Below are positions 1 to 7,279 of a stretch of 14,741 nucleotides of DNA, piece by piece (positions within the stretch are counted from its first letter, which is position 1; each line of letters opens with the position of its first letter). Source of the DNA: CAYMRB01 sp964392615 (GTDB lineage: Bacteria > Planctomycetota > UBA8108); NCBI GenBank assembly GCA_964392615.1, contig CAYMRB010000252.1, positions 1-14,741 of the forward strand, read 5' to 3'. Below the pieces are notes generated by a model. The model did no database searches. It saw only the letters and a program-made list of their open reading frames with translations, and was not told the DNA's origin. Made by a program: the position numbers and the translations under genes.

Positions 1-684
1 CCACAGCGGCGCGCGCCGGAATACTGCGTCGGCTTCCTCGGCGGTGAAGAAGTGGTCGCACCGTGGGACGACGACGACGCGTTTCCTCGCTGCCCGTGCG
101 GCGATCTCGCTGAACAGCTCGCCAGCGTCGCTCGTCACGACCTCGTCGTTCTCCCCGACTACGATGTCCACCGCTCCTTCGAACAGCGACAGCTCCTCGG
201 TAATCCGCCGTCCTCCAGCGTCTCCAGAAGGTGCGACGAGGAGCAGCTTCTTCGCGCGGCAGCGTCGCGCCGAGACCGCGACCGCACTCGCACCCGCCGA
301 GTAGCCCATCATGTAGAGAGGAGGGTCGGCCCGCCCGCAGAGCTCGCCCGCATGACACAAGGCATACTCGGCGACAGCCTCGAGGTCGTTGACGACCTGC
401 TGCTCGTAGCGGAAGTAGCGGCGGTGGCGATTGGCCATTCGAACGACCGCGCCAACGTTCGCCTGCAGCGCTGCGGCGATCGCCCGGTATCGAGTCGGGT
501 GAGCGTTGTTGAGCTCCGGATTCTCACCTTCCGTACTGGCTCCGAACCCCGGCGCAATCAGGATCAGCGCGCCAGCAGCGCTGGGAGAGCTTACCGCTTC
601 GATAGAGATCGTCTCGCCCCGATCTGGCAGCAAGCACTCGGTAGGGCTCACCCTACCAGAGATCGTCAGCGCTCGATGATCCAT
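1..684 (-). CDS. Alpha/beta hydrolase (3' end beyond window)
   Basis: The frame is open from an ATG at 684 to base 1, giving 228 residues with no stop, so the C-terminus lies outside the window. A nucleophile elbow GYSAG is at residues 127-131 (Ser129). A strand ending in VVGENDEVV supplies a likely acid (Asp180), and CDHFF supplies a catalytic His (His211). The order and spacing Ser-Asp-His fit the alpha/beta hydrolase fold. LILIAPGFGAS (about residues 41-50) looks like the strand and oxyanion loop near the N-terminus. An in-frame TGA lies 39 bases before the ATG, so the start cannot move far upstream. No clear Shine-Dalgarno precedes it. Substrate unknown: it resembles small dienelactone-hydrolase or KANL3/Tex30-type hydrolases, but I cannot choose. 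It is codirectional with the cupin gene upstream but separated from it by 161 nt and a strong hairpin. Confidence 0.8.
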   Translation of the reverse strand, partial: MDHRALTISGRVSPTECLLPDRGETISIEAVSSPSAAGALILIAPGFGASTEGENPELNNAHPTRYRAIAAALQANVGAVVRMANRHRRYFRYEQQVVNDLEAVAEYALCHAGELCGRADPPLYMMGYSAGASAVAVSARRCRAKKLLLVAPSGDAGGRRITEELSLFEGAVDIVVGENDEVVTSDAGELFSEIAARAARKRVVVVPRCDHFFTAEEADAVFRRAPLW

Positions 685-796
685 TGCACGCAGCGCTCGA
701 GAAACAGCTCCCGGGTGGCGGCGTCACGCGGACTCCTCGAGGCGCGGACGCATCGAGCCGTTCGCCCCAGAAACGCAGAAACCGCCTCTCCCCCAT

Positions 797-846
797 ATCC
801 TGAAATCTCGGCCTGCGGAGACAGCCGCAGGCCGAGATTTCAGGAT
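797..846 (-). terminator. Perfect 22-bp hairpin after the cupin gene
   Basis: Arms 797-818 and 825-846 are exact reverse complements with a 6-nt loop (819-824). The right arm ends on the first base of the cupin stop codon, so in the minus-strand transcript the stem starts within the stop codon. It most likely ends or protects the trxA-iscU-tyrS-cupin mRNA. No T-tract follows on either strand, so it is not a textbook intrinsic terminator. A 3' stabilising stem is the alternative. Confidence 0.5.
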
Positions 847-1619
847 CAGCCCTCGCGAATATTCGTCTTCAGCCGCCCCTCGTCCAGCCCGTCGAGGAGG
901 AAGCCGTTGTCGTGGATGTGCTGCCAGTCCGACAGCAGGCTGCTCTTGCCCGTCGCGGTCGGCTCATGGCTGTACGCCGAGCCCTCGCGAATGACCACCG
1001 GCGTCTTCGCGTCCGCCGCGCAGCCGAACGCGTGCAGGTGCTTGCGGTGCATGACGAACTTCGGATCGCCGGGGCGCAGCGTGCGGAACTCGGTGAGCAT
1101 GTCGTACGTGTGCTCGCGCCCCTTCGGCAGGACGATGGTGTCCGGGCGCTTCTCGCCCTTCGGCATCGGCTGGCTGTAGATCAGGCCTTCCTTCTTCACA
1201 TCGAGCTTGGGGATGTCGATGATCTCCGGCGCGTAGTAGAGCTGCATCTCGCCGAGCACGATCTCGTAGAACTCGGTCTTGCGCCAGTGGATGTGCGGGC
1301 TGCAGAACTTGCCGGGATGGACGATCATCAGCTTGTCGCACAGACCGCCGTACTGCATCCAGTCGATGCCGCCCTCGCCGTCCGGAAGCCCCTCGATGGC
1401 CGGCTCGTTGAGCGCCTGGAAGATCGCGAAGACCTCGTAGGCCTCACCGGACCACATGCCGCCGACGAACGCCTCGTACTGGTCCTCTCCGAAGATCAGC
1501 CCGGTGTTGTCGTTGATCATGTCGTCCTGGACCGGATACCCGCACGCGATCGCCAACGCGGCGCACTCCTTGATCCAGGAATCGTACTCCTTGCGCGTGA
1601 CCCAAGTCCTCGTCGCCAT
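846..1619 (-). CDS. Cupin sugar isomerase, D-lyxose isomerase-like
   Basis: This is a 257-residue soluble protein without a signal peptide. At residues 109-116 it has HIHWRKTE, matching the HxHWxKxE metal-binding signature of D-lyxose isomerases, which are Mn-dependent cupins that interconvert D-lyxose/D-xylulose and D-mannose/D-fructose. His109, His111 and Glu116 are probable ligands, and His196 in HLHAF (194-198) is the likely fourth, after a cupin-type LRPGD turn at 181-185. The protein is somewhat longer than the roughly 227 residues usual for the family, so a divergent substrate is possible. The ATG follows a good AAAGGA ribosome-binding site. It lies 20 nt after tyrS in the same operon. 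The family call is reasonable; the exact sugar is inference. Confidence 0.6.
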   Translation of the reverse strand: MATRTWVTRKEYDSWIKECAALAIACGYPVQDDMINDNTGLIFGEDQYEAFVGGMWSGEAYEVFAIFQALNEPAIEGLPDGEGGIDWMQYGGLCDKLMIVHPGKFCSPHIHWRKTEFYEIVLGEMQLYYAPEIIDIPKLDVKKEGLIYSQPMPKGEKRPDTIVLPKGREHTYDMLTEFRTLRPGDPKFVMHRKHLHAFGCAADAKTPVVIREGSAYSHEPTATGKSSLLSDWQHIHDNGFLLDGLDEGRLKTNIREG

Positions 1620-1639
1620 CGTCTACGTTCCTTTCGTTC

Positions 1640-2914
1640 TCAACCGACTTCGATACGCTTGTACTTCTTCTTGCCCACCCGCAGGAGGAGGGCTTCCTCT
1701 TCGAGATCGTCGACCGTGAAGACGCGATCCTCGGCGACCTTGTCGCCGCGCAGATAGAGCCCCCCCTGACGCGCGAGCCGCCGCGCCGCCCCCTTCGAGT
1801 CGCACAGTCCGCAATCGTTGAACAACTGCAGAGCCGGCACGCCCGTCTCGAGCGTGCCGCGCGCGAGCGACCAGGTCGGGACCGAATCCCCCTCACCGCC
1901 ACCACCTCCGAACAACGCCTTCGCGGCCTCGCGAGCCTTCTCGGCTTCCTCGCGCCCGTGATTCAAGGCGGTCGCCTCGAACGCGAGCCGCTCCTTGGCA
2001 ACGCGAATCTCGGCTCCCTCGAGACGCTCGAGCGACTCGACTTCCTCGCGCTCGAGCAGCGTGAAGAGCCGCAGGAACCGACCGACGTCCGCGTCCTCGG
2101 TATTGATCCAGTACTGGTAGTAGTCGTACGGCGACGTGCGCTCGGCGTCGAGCCAGACCGCGCCCTGCTCGGTCTTGCCCATCTTCTTGCCACTCGCCGT
2201 CGTGATGAGCGGCGTCGTGATGCCGAAGACCTGCGCGCCTTCGACACGCCGCGTCAGGTCGATGCCGGCGAGGATATTGCCCCACTGGTCGCTGCCGCCG
2301 ATCTGCACACGACAGCCGTGGCGCTGACACAGGACAAGGAAGTCGTACGCCTGCAGCAAGCTGTAGTTGAACTCGAGAAACGACAGCCCGCTCTCCGACT
2401 CCAACCGCAGCTTGACGCTTTCAGCGGTCAACATGCGGTTGATGCTGAAGTGGCGGCCGATCTCGCGCAGGAACTCGATGTAGTTGAGCGTCAGCAGCCA
2501 ATCGCCGTTGTCGACGACGATGCCACGCTTCGAGTCCGACGACGACTCGGCTCCCGACGGATCGAGATCGAGATAGCGCCCGAGCTGACCGCGCAGACCC
2601 GCGAGGTTCTCGCGGACCTGCTCCTCGGACAGCACCTTGCGCAACTCGGTCTTGCCGCTCGGATCGCCGACACGCCCCGTGCCGCCGCCGACAAGCGCGA
2701 TCGGACGGTGGCCCGAACGCTGCACGTGAGCGAGCGCCATGATCTGAACGAGGCTGCCGACGTGCAAGCTGCTCGCCGACGGATCGAAGCCGATGTAGGC
2801 CGGAATCGGTCGCCCCTCGGCCTCCGCCGCCGTGAAGAGCTCGTCGAGGGCCGCGTCGTCGGTCGTCTGCTCGATGAATCCCCGCCAGCGCAGGGTGTCC
2901 AGTATCTCGCTCAC
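1640..2914 (-). CDS. tyrS: Tyrosyl-tRNA synthetase
   Basis: This enzyme charges tRNA-Tyr with tyrosine using ATP in the cytoplasm. At 424 residues it has the normal bacterial length. The class I catalytic domain shows AYIGFDPSASSLHVGS (39-54), where HVGS is the HIGH motif, then GGSDQWGN in the tyrosine-binding region, and KKMGKT (about 240-246) as the KMSKS loop. The C-terminus (about 360-424) is an S4 RNA-binding domain beginning LFNDCGLCDSKGAARRL. The start is GTG at 2914, and its GTGA overlaps the TGA of the upstream scaffold gene, which implies translational coupling. No strong Shine-Dalgarno precedes it, in keeping with coupling. It is the third gene of the trxA operon. Confidence 0.97.
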   Translation of the reverse strand: MSEILDTLRWRGFIEQTTDDAALDELFTAAEAEGRPIPAYIGFDPSASSLHVGSLVQIMALAHVQRSGHRPIALVGGGTGRVGDPSGKTELRKVLSEEQVRENLAGLRGQLGRYLDLDPSGAESSSDSKRGIVVDNGDWLLTLNYIEFLREIGRHFSINRMLTAESVKLRLESESGLSFLEFNYSLLQAYDFLVLCQRHGCRVQIGGSDQWGNILAGIDLTRRVEGAQVFGITTPLITTASGKKMGKTEQGAVWLDAERTSPYDYYQYWINTEDADVGRFLRLFTLLEREEVESLERLEGAEIRVAKERLAFEATALNHGREEAEKAREAAKALFGGGGGEGDSVPTWSLARGTLETGVPALQLFNDCGLCDSKGAARRLARQGGLYLRGDKVAEDRVFTVDDLEEEALLLRVGKKKYKRIEVG

Positions 2915-3288
2915 TCGTCTCTCGCCTGAGTTTTGCTCTGCCAGCGCTCGAGGACGCGGCGAACCGCGTCACACGCCAGGACCGCGGCATGGTGCTTCTC
3001 GGCGGAGAGCCCGCCGAGCGCCGCGTCGATGGTCGGACTGTCGATGCACGCGAGCTCGTCGCGCGACTTGTGCATCACGAGCTCGGTCAACACGGAGCCG
3101 GCGGCGATCGCCGCCGGACAGCCGGAAACCTGAAACCGCGCATCCTCCACCGCGCCGTCAGCGCCGCGCCTCACGAAGAGCCGCAGCACGTCACCGCAGA
3201 CCGGGTTGTCGACCTCGACGCGCAAGTCCGCGTCGTCGAGCACGCCGACGTTGCGAGGCGCGCGGAAATGCTCGTCGAGGACCGTCAA
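2911..3288 (-). CDS. iscU: IscU/NifU-type Fe-S cluster scaffold
   Basis: This 125-residue protein has the fold signatures of the scaffold on which [2Fe-2S] clusters are assembled. EHFRAPRNVG (6-15) matches the PRNVG start of IscU. NPVCGD (28-33) carries the first ligand Cys31, and SGCPAAIAAGS (55-65) carries Cys57. The third IscU cysteine, normally in an HCSILAEDA-like helix, is replaced: here the stretch is HAAVLACDA (100-108), with Ala101 at the usual position and a Cys five residues later (Cys106). Some divergent scaffold homologues also lack this Cys, so activity is plausible but altered. I chose a TTG start at 3288 because it overlaps the trxA stop (TTGA) and keeps the conserved N-terminus; there is no nearer ATG. 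No cysteine desulfurase gene is in the window. Confidence 0.82.
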   Translation of the reverse strand: MTVLDEHFRAPRNVGVLDDADLRVEVDNPVCGDVLRLFVRRGADGAVEDARFQVSGCPAAIAAGSVLTELVMHKSRDELACIDSPTIDAALGGLSAEKHHAAVLACDAVRRVLERWQSKTQARDE

Positions 3289-3602
3289 AGAAGCGACTCG
3301 ATCTTCGCCTTGTACGAGCTCTTGGGATGCAGGCCGACCTGCTCGTCGACCTTCTCGCCGCCCTTGAAGTACAGGACGGTCGGCACGGACATGATGCCGA
3401 ACTTCGCGGCCGTGTCCTGGGACGCGTCGATGTCGACCTTGCCGACCTTGGCCTTGCCCTCGTACTCGGCGGCCAGCTCCTCGACGATCGGGTTGAGCTG
3501 CTTGCAGGGCCCACACCAGGTGGCGCTGAAATCGACGACGACGGGAAGATCGGAGTCGAGGACCTCCGCCTGGAAGTTGCTATCGGTGAATTCGAGAGCC
3601 AA
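3285..3602 (-). CDS. trxA: Thioredoxin
   Basis: Cytoplasmic thioredoxin of 105 residues, the usual length, which reduces protein disulfides and is in turn reduced by thioredoxin reductase. The active site is WCGPC at residues 29-33 (Cys30/Cys33), with the buried Asp24 in VVVDF, and the cis-proline is Pro74 in SVPT. There is no signal peptide. The start is a TTG at 3602, supported by a strong AAAGGAG ribosome-binding site 7 bases upstream. It is the first gene of the operon and its stop overlaps the scaffold gene start. Thioredoxin is the usual cytoplasmic electron donor to DsbD, which is encoded on the other strand of this window; that functional link is established for the families and inferred here. 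Confidence 0.96.
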   Translation of the reverse strand: MALEFTDSNFQAEVLDSDLPVVVDFSATWCGPCKQLNPIVEELAAEYEGKAKVGKVDIDASQDTAAKFGIMSVPTVLYFKGGEKVDEQVGLHPKSSYKAKIESLL

Positions 3603-3718
3603 CGCGGTCTCCTTTCTGATCCGCCCGGCCGATCGCTCGATGCGACAGCGAGACGGTGCGGTCTACGGTAGAATCAGCCTCCCGATCGCTACTCGGAACG
3701 TGTCGATACGCCCCCCGA

Positions 3719-3737
3719 CCGGGCCAACGAAGCCCGG
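3719..3737 (-). promoter_or_regulatory. Inverted repeat abutting the trxA -10 box
   Basis: CCGGGC (3719-3724) and GCCCGG (3732-3737) form a 6-7-6 inverted repeat that ends exactly where the -10 hexamer begins, so it spans the expected transcription start. It could be an operator or a hairpin at the 5' end of the mRNA. No regulator can be named. Confidence 0.3.
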
Positions 3738-3766
3738 ATTATAGCAACTTCCGACGCCTCCGGCAG
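3738..3766 (-). promoter_or_regulatory. Promoter of the trxA operon
   Basis: On the minus strand a perfect -10 box TATAAT lies at 3743-3738, with a partial -35 CTGCCG at 3766-3761 and a 17-nt spacer. It stands out in very GC-rich surroundings and would give a leader of about 130 nt before trxA. Confidence 0.65.
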
Positions 3767-3945
3767 CCTCCGCCCCGAGGATCCGGGCCGCACACGGGGC
3801 GGCTGGTCGGCGCGGATCGAAGTGGGCCGCCGGCCGCCCAAAACTGATACAGCTCGGTCAAGATCGCCGCGGCAGACGCCGAGACAGGAGTACGGGGCGG
3901 CCATACGCCTCGCTACCGATTGCCCGCGCAAGAGCTGAGTGCCGT

Positions 3946-4368
3946 ATGACCTGCTTCGAGATCGAGCCGATCGAGACCCATCGCGGCGTCCCGATCGTCG
4001 CGTGCCGCTACGCGCAGCCGACGCTCCTGTCGCAGGAGACCCACGCTGCGGAGGCACAAGCGCTCCTCGACCTGCCCCACGAGCGGTTCGCCGTCATCAT
4101 CAACTTCGCGAACCTCTCCTGCTGCGTCGACTACGGGCCGGAGGAGATGGGCGCGCTGCTGCACTCCGAGCTGTACCGTGACCTCCGCACCCGGTCCGTC
4201 GCCTGCGTGCGCTACGGCACCGGCTCGTTGACGTCGATGGTGCAGCTGATGAGCGCGCAGGCTCTCCTGGCGGATCGCGGCAGCAACTTCGCTCCGAATC
4301 GCGAGCTCGCGCTAAAGCTCGTACGGCGCGCGATCGAGATGTGCCCGCGCGAGGAAGTCGGCGCCTGA
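3946..4368 (+). CDS. Hypothetical protein, possibly STAS-like
   Basis: This 140-residue soluble protein has no signal peptide or membrane segment. I do not recognise the family. A hydrophobic strand RFAVIINFANLSCCVDYG near residues 47-64, a later strand VACVRYGTGS (84-93), and a C-terminal NFAPNRELALKLVRRAI (113-129) suggest alternating beta and alpha elements. This resembles STAS/SpoIIAA-like single-domain proteins, where a similar N-x-F-x-x-x-x-E-A-L ending is common. It has adjacent cysteines in the first strand. The start ATG has only a weak AAGAG upstream; a GTG seven bases earlier is in another frame. It is transcribed away from trxA and lies 281 nt before the DsbD start, so a joint transcript is possible but not shown. 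Function unknown. Confidence 0.65.
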   Translation: MTCFEIEPIETHRGVPIVACRYAQPTLLSQETHAAEAQALLDLPHERFAVIINFANLSCCVDYGPEEMGALLHSELYRDLRTRSVACVRYGTGSLTSMVQLMSAQALLADRGSNFAPNRELALKLVRRAIEMCPREEVGA

Positions 4369-4561
4369 CGACTCGGGAGCCAGGCCAGATCCGACGAGCG
4401 CGGCCGATTTCGGGCACTCTCGGACGCGTCGAGACGTTGAATGCTCGATCGCCCCGGCGGAATCGCCGTGACGCACGGCCGCGCGCAGGTCCGCGCACCG
4501 TCGCAGCGCCCCGCCCGCGAGATCGCACCGTGCCAGGGGCGCATCCACCGTCCGATATGCA

Positions 4562-4591
4562 TGAGCATTTCTGAAATTCGGCACTTAGAAT
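4562..4591 (+). promoter_or_regulatory. Candidate promoter of the dsbD selenoprotein gene
   Basis: A -10-like TAGAAT at 4586-4591 lies in a short AT-rich island, with a weak -35 TGAGCA at 4562-4567 and an 18-nt spacer. Transcription would start near 4598, which rules out the in-frame ATG at 4590 and supports the start at 4650. The rest of the 221-nt gap (4369-4589) shows nothing further. Confidence 0.45.
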
Positions 4592-4608
4592 GGGCGGCTT
4601 TCCCGCCC
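4592..4608 (+). promoter_or_regulatory. Hairpin at the dsbD transcription start
   Basis: GGGCGG (4592-4597) and CCGCCC (4603-4608) flank a 5-nt loop directly after the -10 box. It could form part of the 5' end of the mRNA or act as a protein site. Its role is unknown. Confidence 0.25.
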
Positions 4609-4649
4609 CCGATGAGTTCCCGAACGGCCCCCTGAGGAGTCTGTTGGCG

Positions 4650-7256
4650 ATGTACTGCCGCCCTGGATTCGTCCTCTCCGCATTCGTCGCGATCGCCGCA
4701 TTCGCGACGGCCAGTGACTCGGCGCTCCGCGCCCAGGACAAGACCGCGCACGTCACGTGGAAGCTGCGCGTCGAGCCGGCGAAGCTCGCGCCGGGGGGCG
4801 AAGGCGAGATCGTCATCGCGTACGAGCTCGCGACGGGCTGGCACCTGTACGCGCCGGATCACGTCGGCACCGGCATCCCGACGAAGATCGGTCTCGACTC
4901 GAAGCTGGCCGAGCTCGCCGGCAAGCCGACGTTCCCGAAACCGAAGATCAAGCCGTTCCCGCTGCTCGACGAGATCCACCACCTGCTCGAGGACAAGGGC
5001 GAGCTGCGTCAGAAGTTTCGACTCGGCAAGGACGCGCCTGCCGGACCGCTCGAGCTCGAGGTCCTCCTGAGCTGGATGACCTGCGATGACCGGGGCTGCG
5101 ACCCGCCCGCGCTGGATCGCCCGCACGCCGTGAGCGTGACGGTGGCCACGGCCGGAGAGGAAATACCCGCGAAGGGCCCGCAGACTGCCGACGATCCGAA
5201 GACGACAGACGATCCGAAGACGACAGACGATCCGAAGACGACAGACGACGGCACGACGCCGGACAGCGGCACGGGGCTTCCCGGCCTGCCCGGAATCGGC
5301 GTCGGACCGGACCTCGGGCTCGGCGGGGCCTCCGACGACGCGCACGCGAAGTTCACGCTCGCGGCGATCGAGCCCGGGACGGTCGATCGAGGGCGCGACG
5401 CGGTCGCCGTCATCGATTACACGATCGACGCGGGCTGGTATACGTACGCGCCGAGCCACGACGCGACCGGCGAGGAGCTGGGGGTCATCGTCGATGGCGC
5501 GGAGATCGAGCTCGGCGCGCTCGCGTCGCCGGAGCCGAAGCTGAAGGAGTGGCCGAAACTCGGCGAGACCCACCGCATCCTGAAGGGCTCGGGCAAGCTG
5601 CGCCAGACGTTCCGCGTCTCGGCGGATGCGAAGCCGGGCGCGCTCGAGTTCACCGCGACCGTCCTGTTCCAGGTCTGCAGCGACAAGGGAGTCTGCTTGC
5701 CGCCCTCGACAGCCGAGGTGCCGGTGCAGCTGACGGTGTCGGAGGCCGAGCCGTTCGTCGCGGACCCGTCGCCGCCGGTGCCGGGCTCGGCGCCCGCCGT
5801 GCCGCCAAACTCCGCGCCGCCAGGCGGCGGTGAGGTCAAGACGGTCAGCACTGCGACGGGCGGTCAAGACCTGGCGGACATCGGACTCGGAGCGTTCCTG
5901 CTGATGATGGTCGGCGGCGGGCTCATCGCGCTGATCATGCCGTGCACCTATCCGATGATCCCGCTGACGATCTCGGTCTTCACGAAGCAGGCCGAGGCGC
6001 GCAACGGCAAGGTCCTGCCGATCGCGCTCTTCTACGGCGCGGGGATCGTCGCGGTCTTCGTCGTCGTCGGGGTACTGATCGGCGAGCCGATCATCCGGTT
6101 CGCGCAGGATTGGCCGCTGAACCTGCTGTTCGCGATCGCGTTCGTCCTGTTCGCGCTGAGCTTCTTCGATCTGTTCCAGATCCGCCTCCCCGGCTGGGTC
6201 AACAACCTCGCCGGGAAGGCCGGCCAGACCGGTGGCTACCTCGGCGTGTTCCTGCTCGGAGCGACGCTCGTCATCACGTCGTTCACGTGCACGGCGCCGG
6301 TCGTCGGTACGCTGCTCGCGCTCGGGGCGCGCGGCGCGGCGGAGGCGGAGGGATCGCAGGGTCGGCTCGTCCTCGGCATGGCGGTCTTCGGCGCGACGCT
6401 GGCGGCGCCGTTCGTCCTGCTGGCGCTCTTCCCAGCGCGAGTGCGGTCGCTGCCGCGCTCCGGCGAGTGGATGCACACGGTCAAGGTGTTCCTCGGCTTC
6501 CTCGAGCTCGCCGCGGCGCTGAAGTTCCTGTCGAACGCCGATCTGGCCTACAACGCGGAGCACGTCCTGTCGCGCGAGTTCTGCCTGCTGTCGTGGGCCG
6601 TGATCCTCGGCGTCGCCGCGGTCTACCTGTTCGGCATGTTCCGCCTGCGCGGCGAGCCGAACGAGGGCGTCGGCGCCATTCGCCTGCTGTCTGGCATGGG
6701 GATGCTTCTCCTGGCGGTTTACTTCTACCAGGGCTCGCTCGGCTACCGGCTCGACCCGACCAGCGACGCGCTCGCGCCACCGCCGCGAAAGAACCAGCAG
6801 CTAATCGACGTGACCGCGGCGGTCAAGGGCGGGAACGGCGACGAGAAGGGGGCGGAAGCGAAGAAGGGCTGGATGATCGTCGCCGACGATCTCGACGGCG
6901 GCCTCGAGGCGGCGAAGGCGGCGAACAAGCTCGCGTTGATCAACTTCACCGGGAAGACATGAGTGAACTGCCGCCAGATGGAGGTCTCCATCTTCCCGCG
7001 CCTCGCCGAGCAGCTCGATCGCTTCGTCGAACTCCGCCTGCACACGGATGTGCCCGGCCAAAAGGAGCGCAATCAGCGCTTCATCGAGTACCAGCTCGAG
7101 CTGACGGGCGTCCGCACTCAGCCGATCTACGTCATCGTCGACCCGGAGCATCCGGACAAGCCGCTCGGCCGCTTCGACGGGGCTCTCCCGACGGGCGCCA
7201 GCTCGAAGCCGTTCGAGGATTTTCTGACCGCGAAGTACCCCCAGCCGGCGGGCTAG
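4650..7256 (+). CDS. dsbD: Selenocysteine-containing DsbD thiol:disulfide reductase
   Basis: DsbD carries electrons from cytoplasmic thioredoxin across the inner membrane to periplasmic thiols. I read this as one 868-residue gene with UGA at 6960-6962 decoded as selenocysteine. Order: signal peptide (about 1-29); two DsbD-alpha-like domains, each with a Cys pair (Cys145/Cys150 and Cys343/Cys349, the latter with the C-x5-C spacing of DsbD); a DDPKTT-repeat linker between them; eight membrane segments (about 410-700) with redox Cys432 in PCTYP and Cys547 in TCTAP; and a C-terminal thioredoxin-like domain (about 740-868) with GKT-U771-VNC774 and a cis-Pro in RTQPIYVI. Family members have Cys where the UGA lies. 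The ATG at 4650 has GAGGAG 10 nt upstream and directly precedes the signal peptide; a TTG at 4644 is possible. If UGA is read as stop, a 770-residue protein lacking the output domain results. Confidence 0.88.
5187..5249 (+). repeat. 18-bp tandem repeat in dsbD linker
   Basis: About three and a half copies of an 18-bp unit (5187-5204, 5205-5222, 5223-5240, partial to 5249) encode DDPKTT repeats. The second and third units are identical, which points to recent slippage expansion. They form an acidic, probably disordered linker between the two alpha-like domains. Confidence 0.9.
6960..6992 (+). promoter_or_regulatory. Bacterial SECIS element with Sec UGA codon
   Basis: After the UGA at 6960-6962, the mRNA can form a perfect 6-bp stem GAUGGA (6977-6982) / UCCAUC (6987-6992) closed by the loop GGUC (6983-6986). 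Counting the U of UGA as 1, the loop occupies 24-27; in E. coli fdhF the SelB-binding GGUC occupies 22-25. The loop with its flanking bases, AGGUCU, is identical to fdhF. The stem here has no bulged U, unlike fdhF. The element lies wholly inside the coding frame, as bacterial SECIS elements do. The genes for SelA, SelB, SelD and tRNA-Sec are not in the window. Confidence 0.85.
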
Positions 7257-7279
7257 AGCGCGGCGCCGCGCGGCGCGGC

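Larger units (their letters stand above)
3603..3945. other. Divergent intergenic region (trxA / small plus-strand gene)
   Basis: This 343-nt gap separates two divergently transcribed genes. It holds the trxA ribosome-binding site, leader, inverted repeat and promoter. I see no open frame with coding character and no tRNA-like fold. For the plus-strand gene I found no convincing -35/-10 pair; an A-rich patch near 3840-3851 is the only candidate. Confidence 0.6.

Noticed and set aside
52..1179. 375-codon plus-strand frame at the left edge
   Set aside because: Covers two minus-strand genes with clear catalytic motifs; its own translation is Arg-rich without any domain.
3286..3516. N-terminally extended form of the IscU-like protein starting near 3516
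   Set aside because: The extra 76 residues are an out-of-frame reading of trxA; family alignment begins at the TTG at 3288.
4212..6563. Very long minus-strand open frame (783 codons) opposite dsbD
   Set aside because: Arg/Ala/Asp/Glu-rich low-complexity translation typical of antisense frames in GC-rich genes. The plus strand carries an unmistakable DsbD.
6963..7256. Separate small gene starting with GTG right after the dsbD TGA
   Set aside because: It would begin inside the CxxC motif and lack the first strand and active-site Cys of the thioredoxin fold. No ribosome-binding site of its own fits, and the sequence continues the upstream domain without gap. It is the Sec-downstream part of dsbD.
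7258..7271. 14-nt perfect GC palindrome after the dsbD stop
   Set aside because: Could be a weak terminator, but it has no T-tract and little room for a loop; in this base composition it may be chance.
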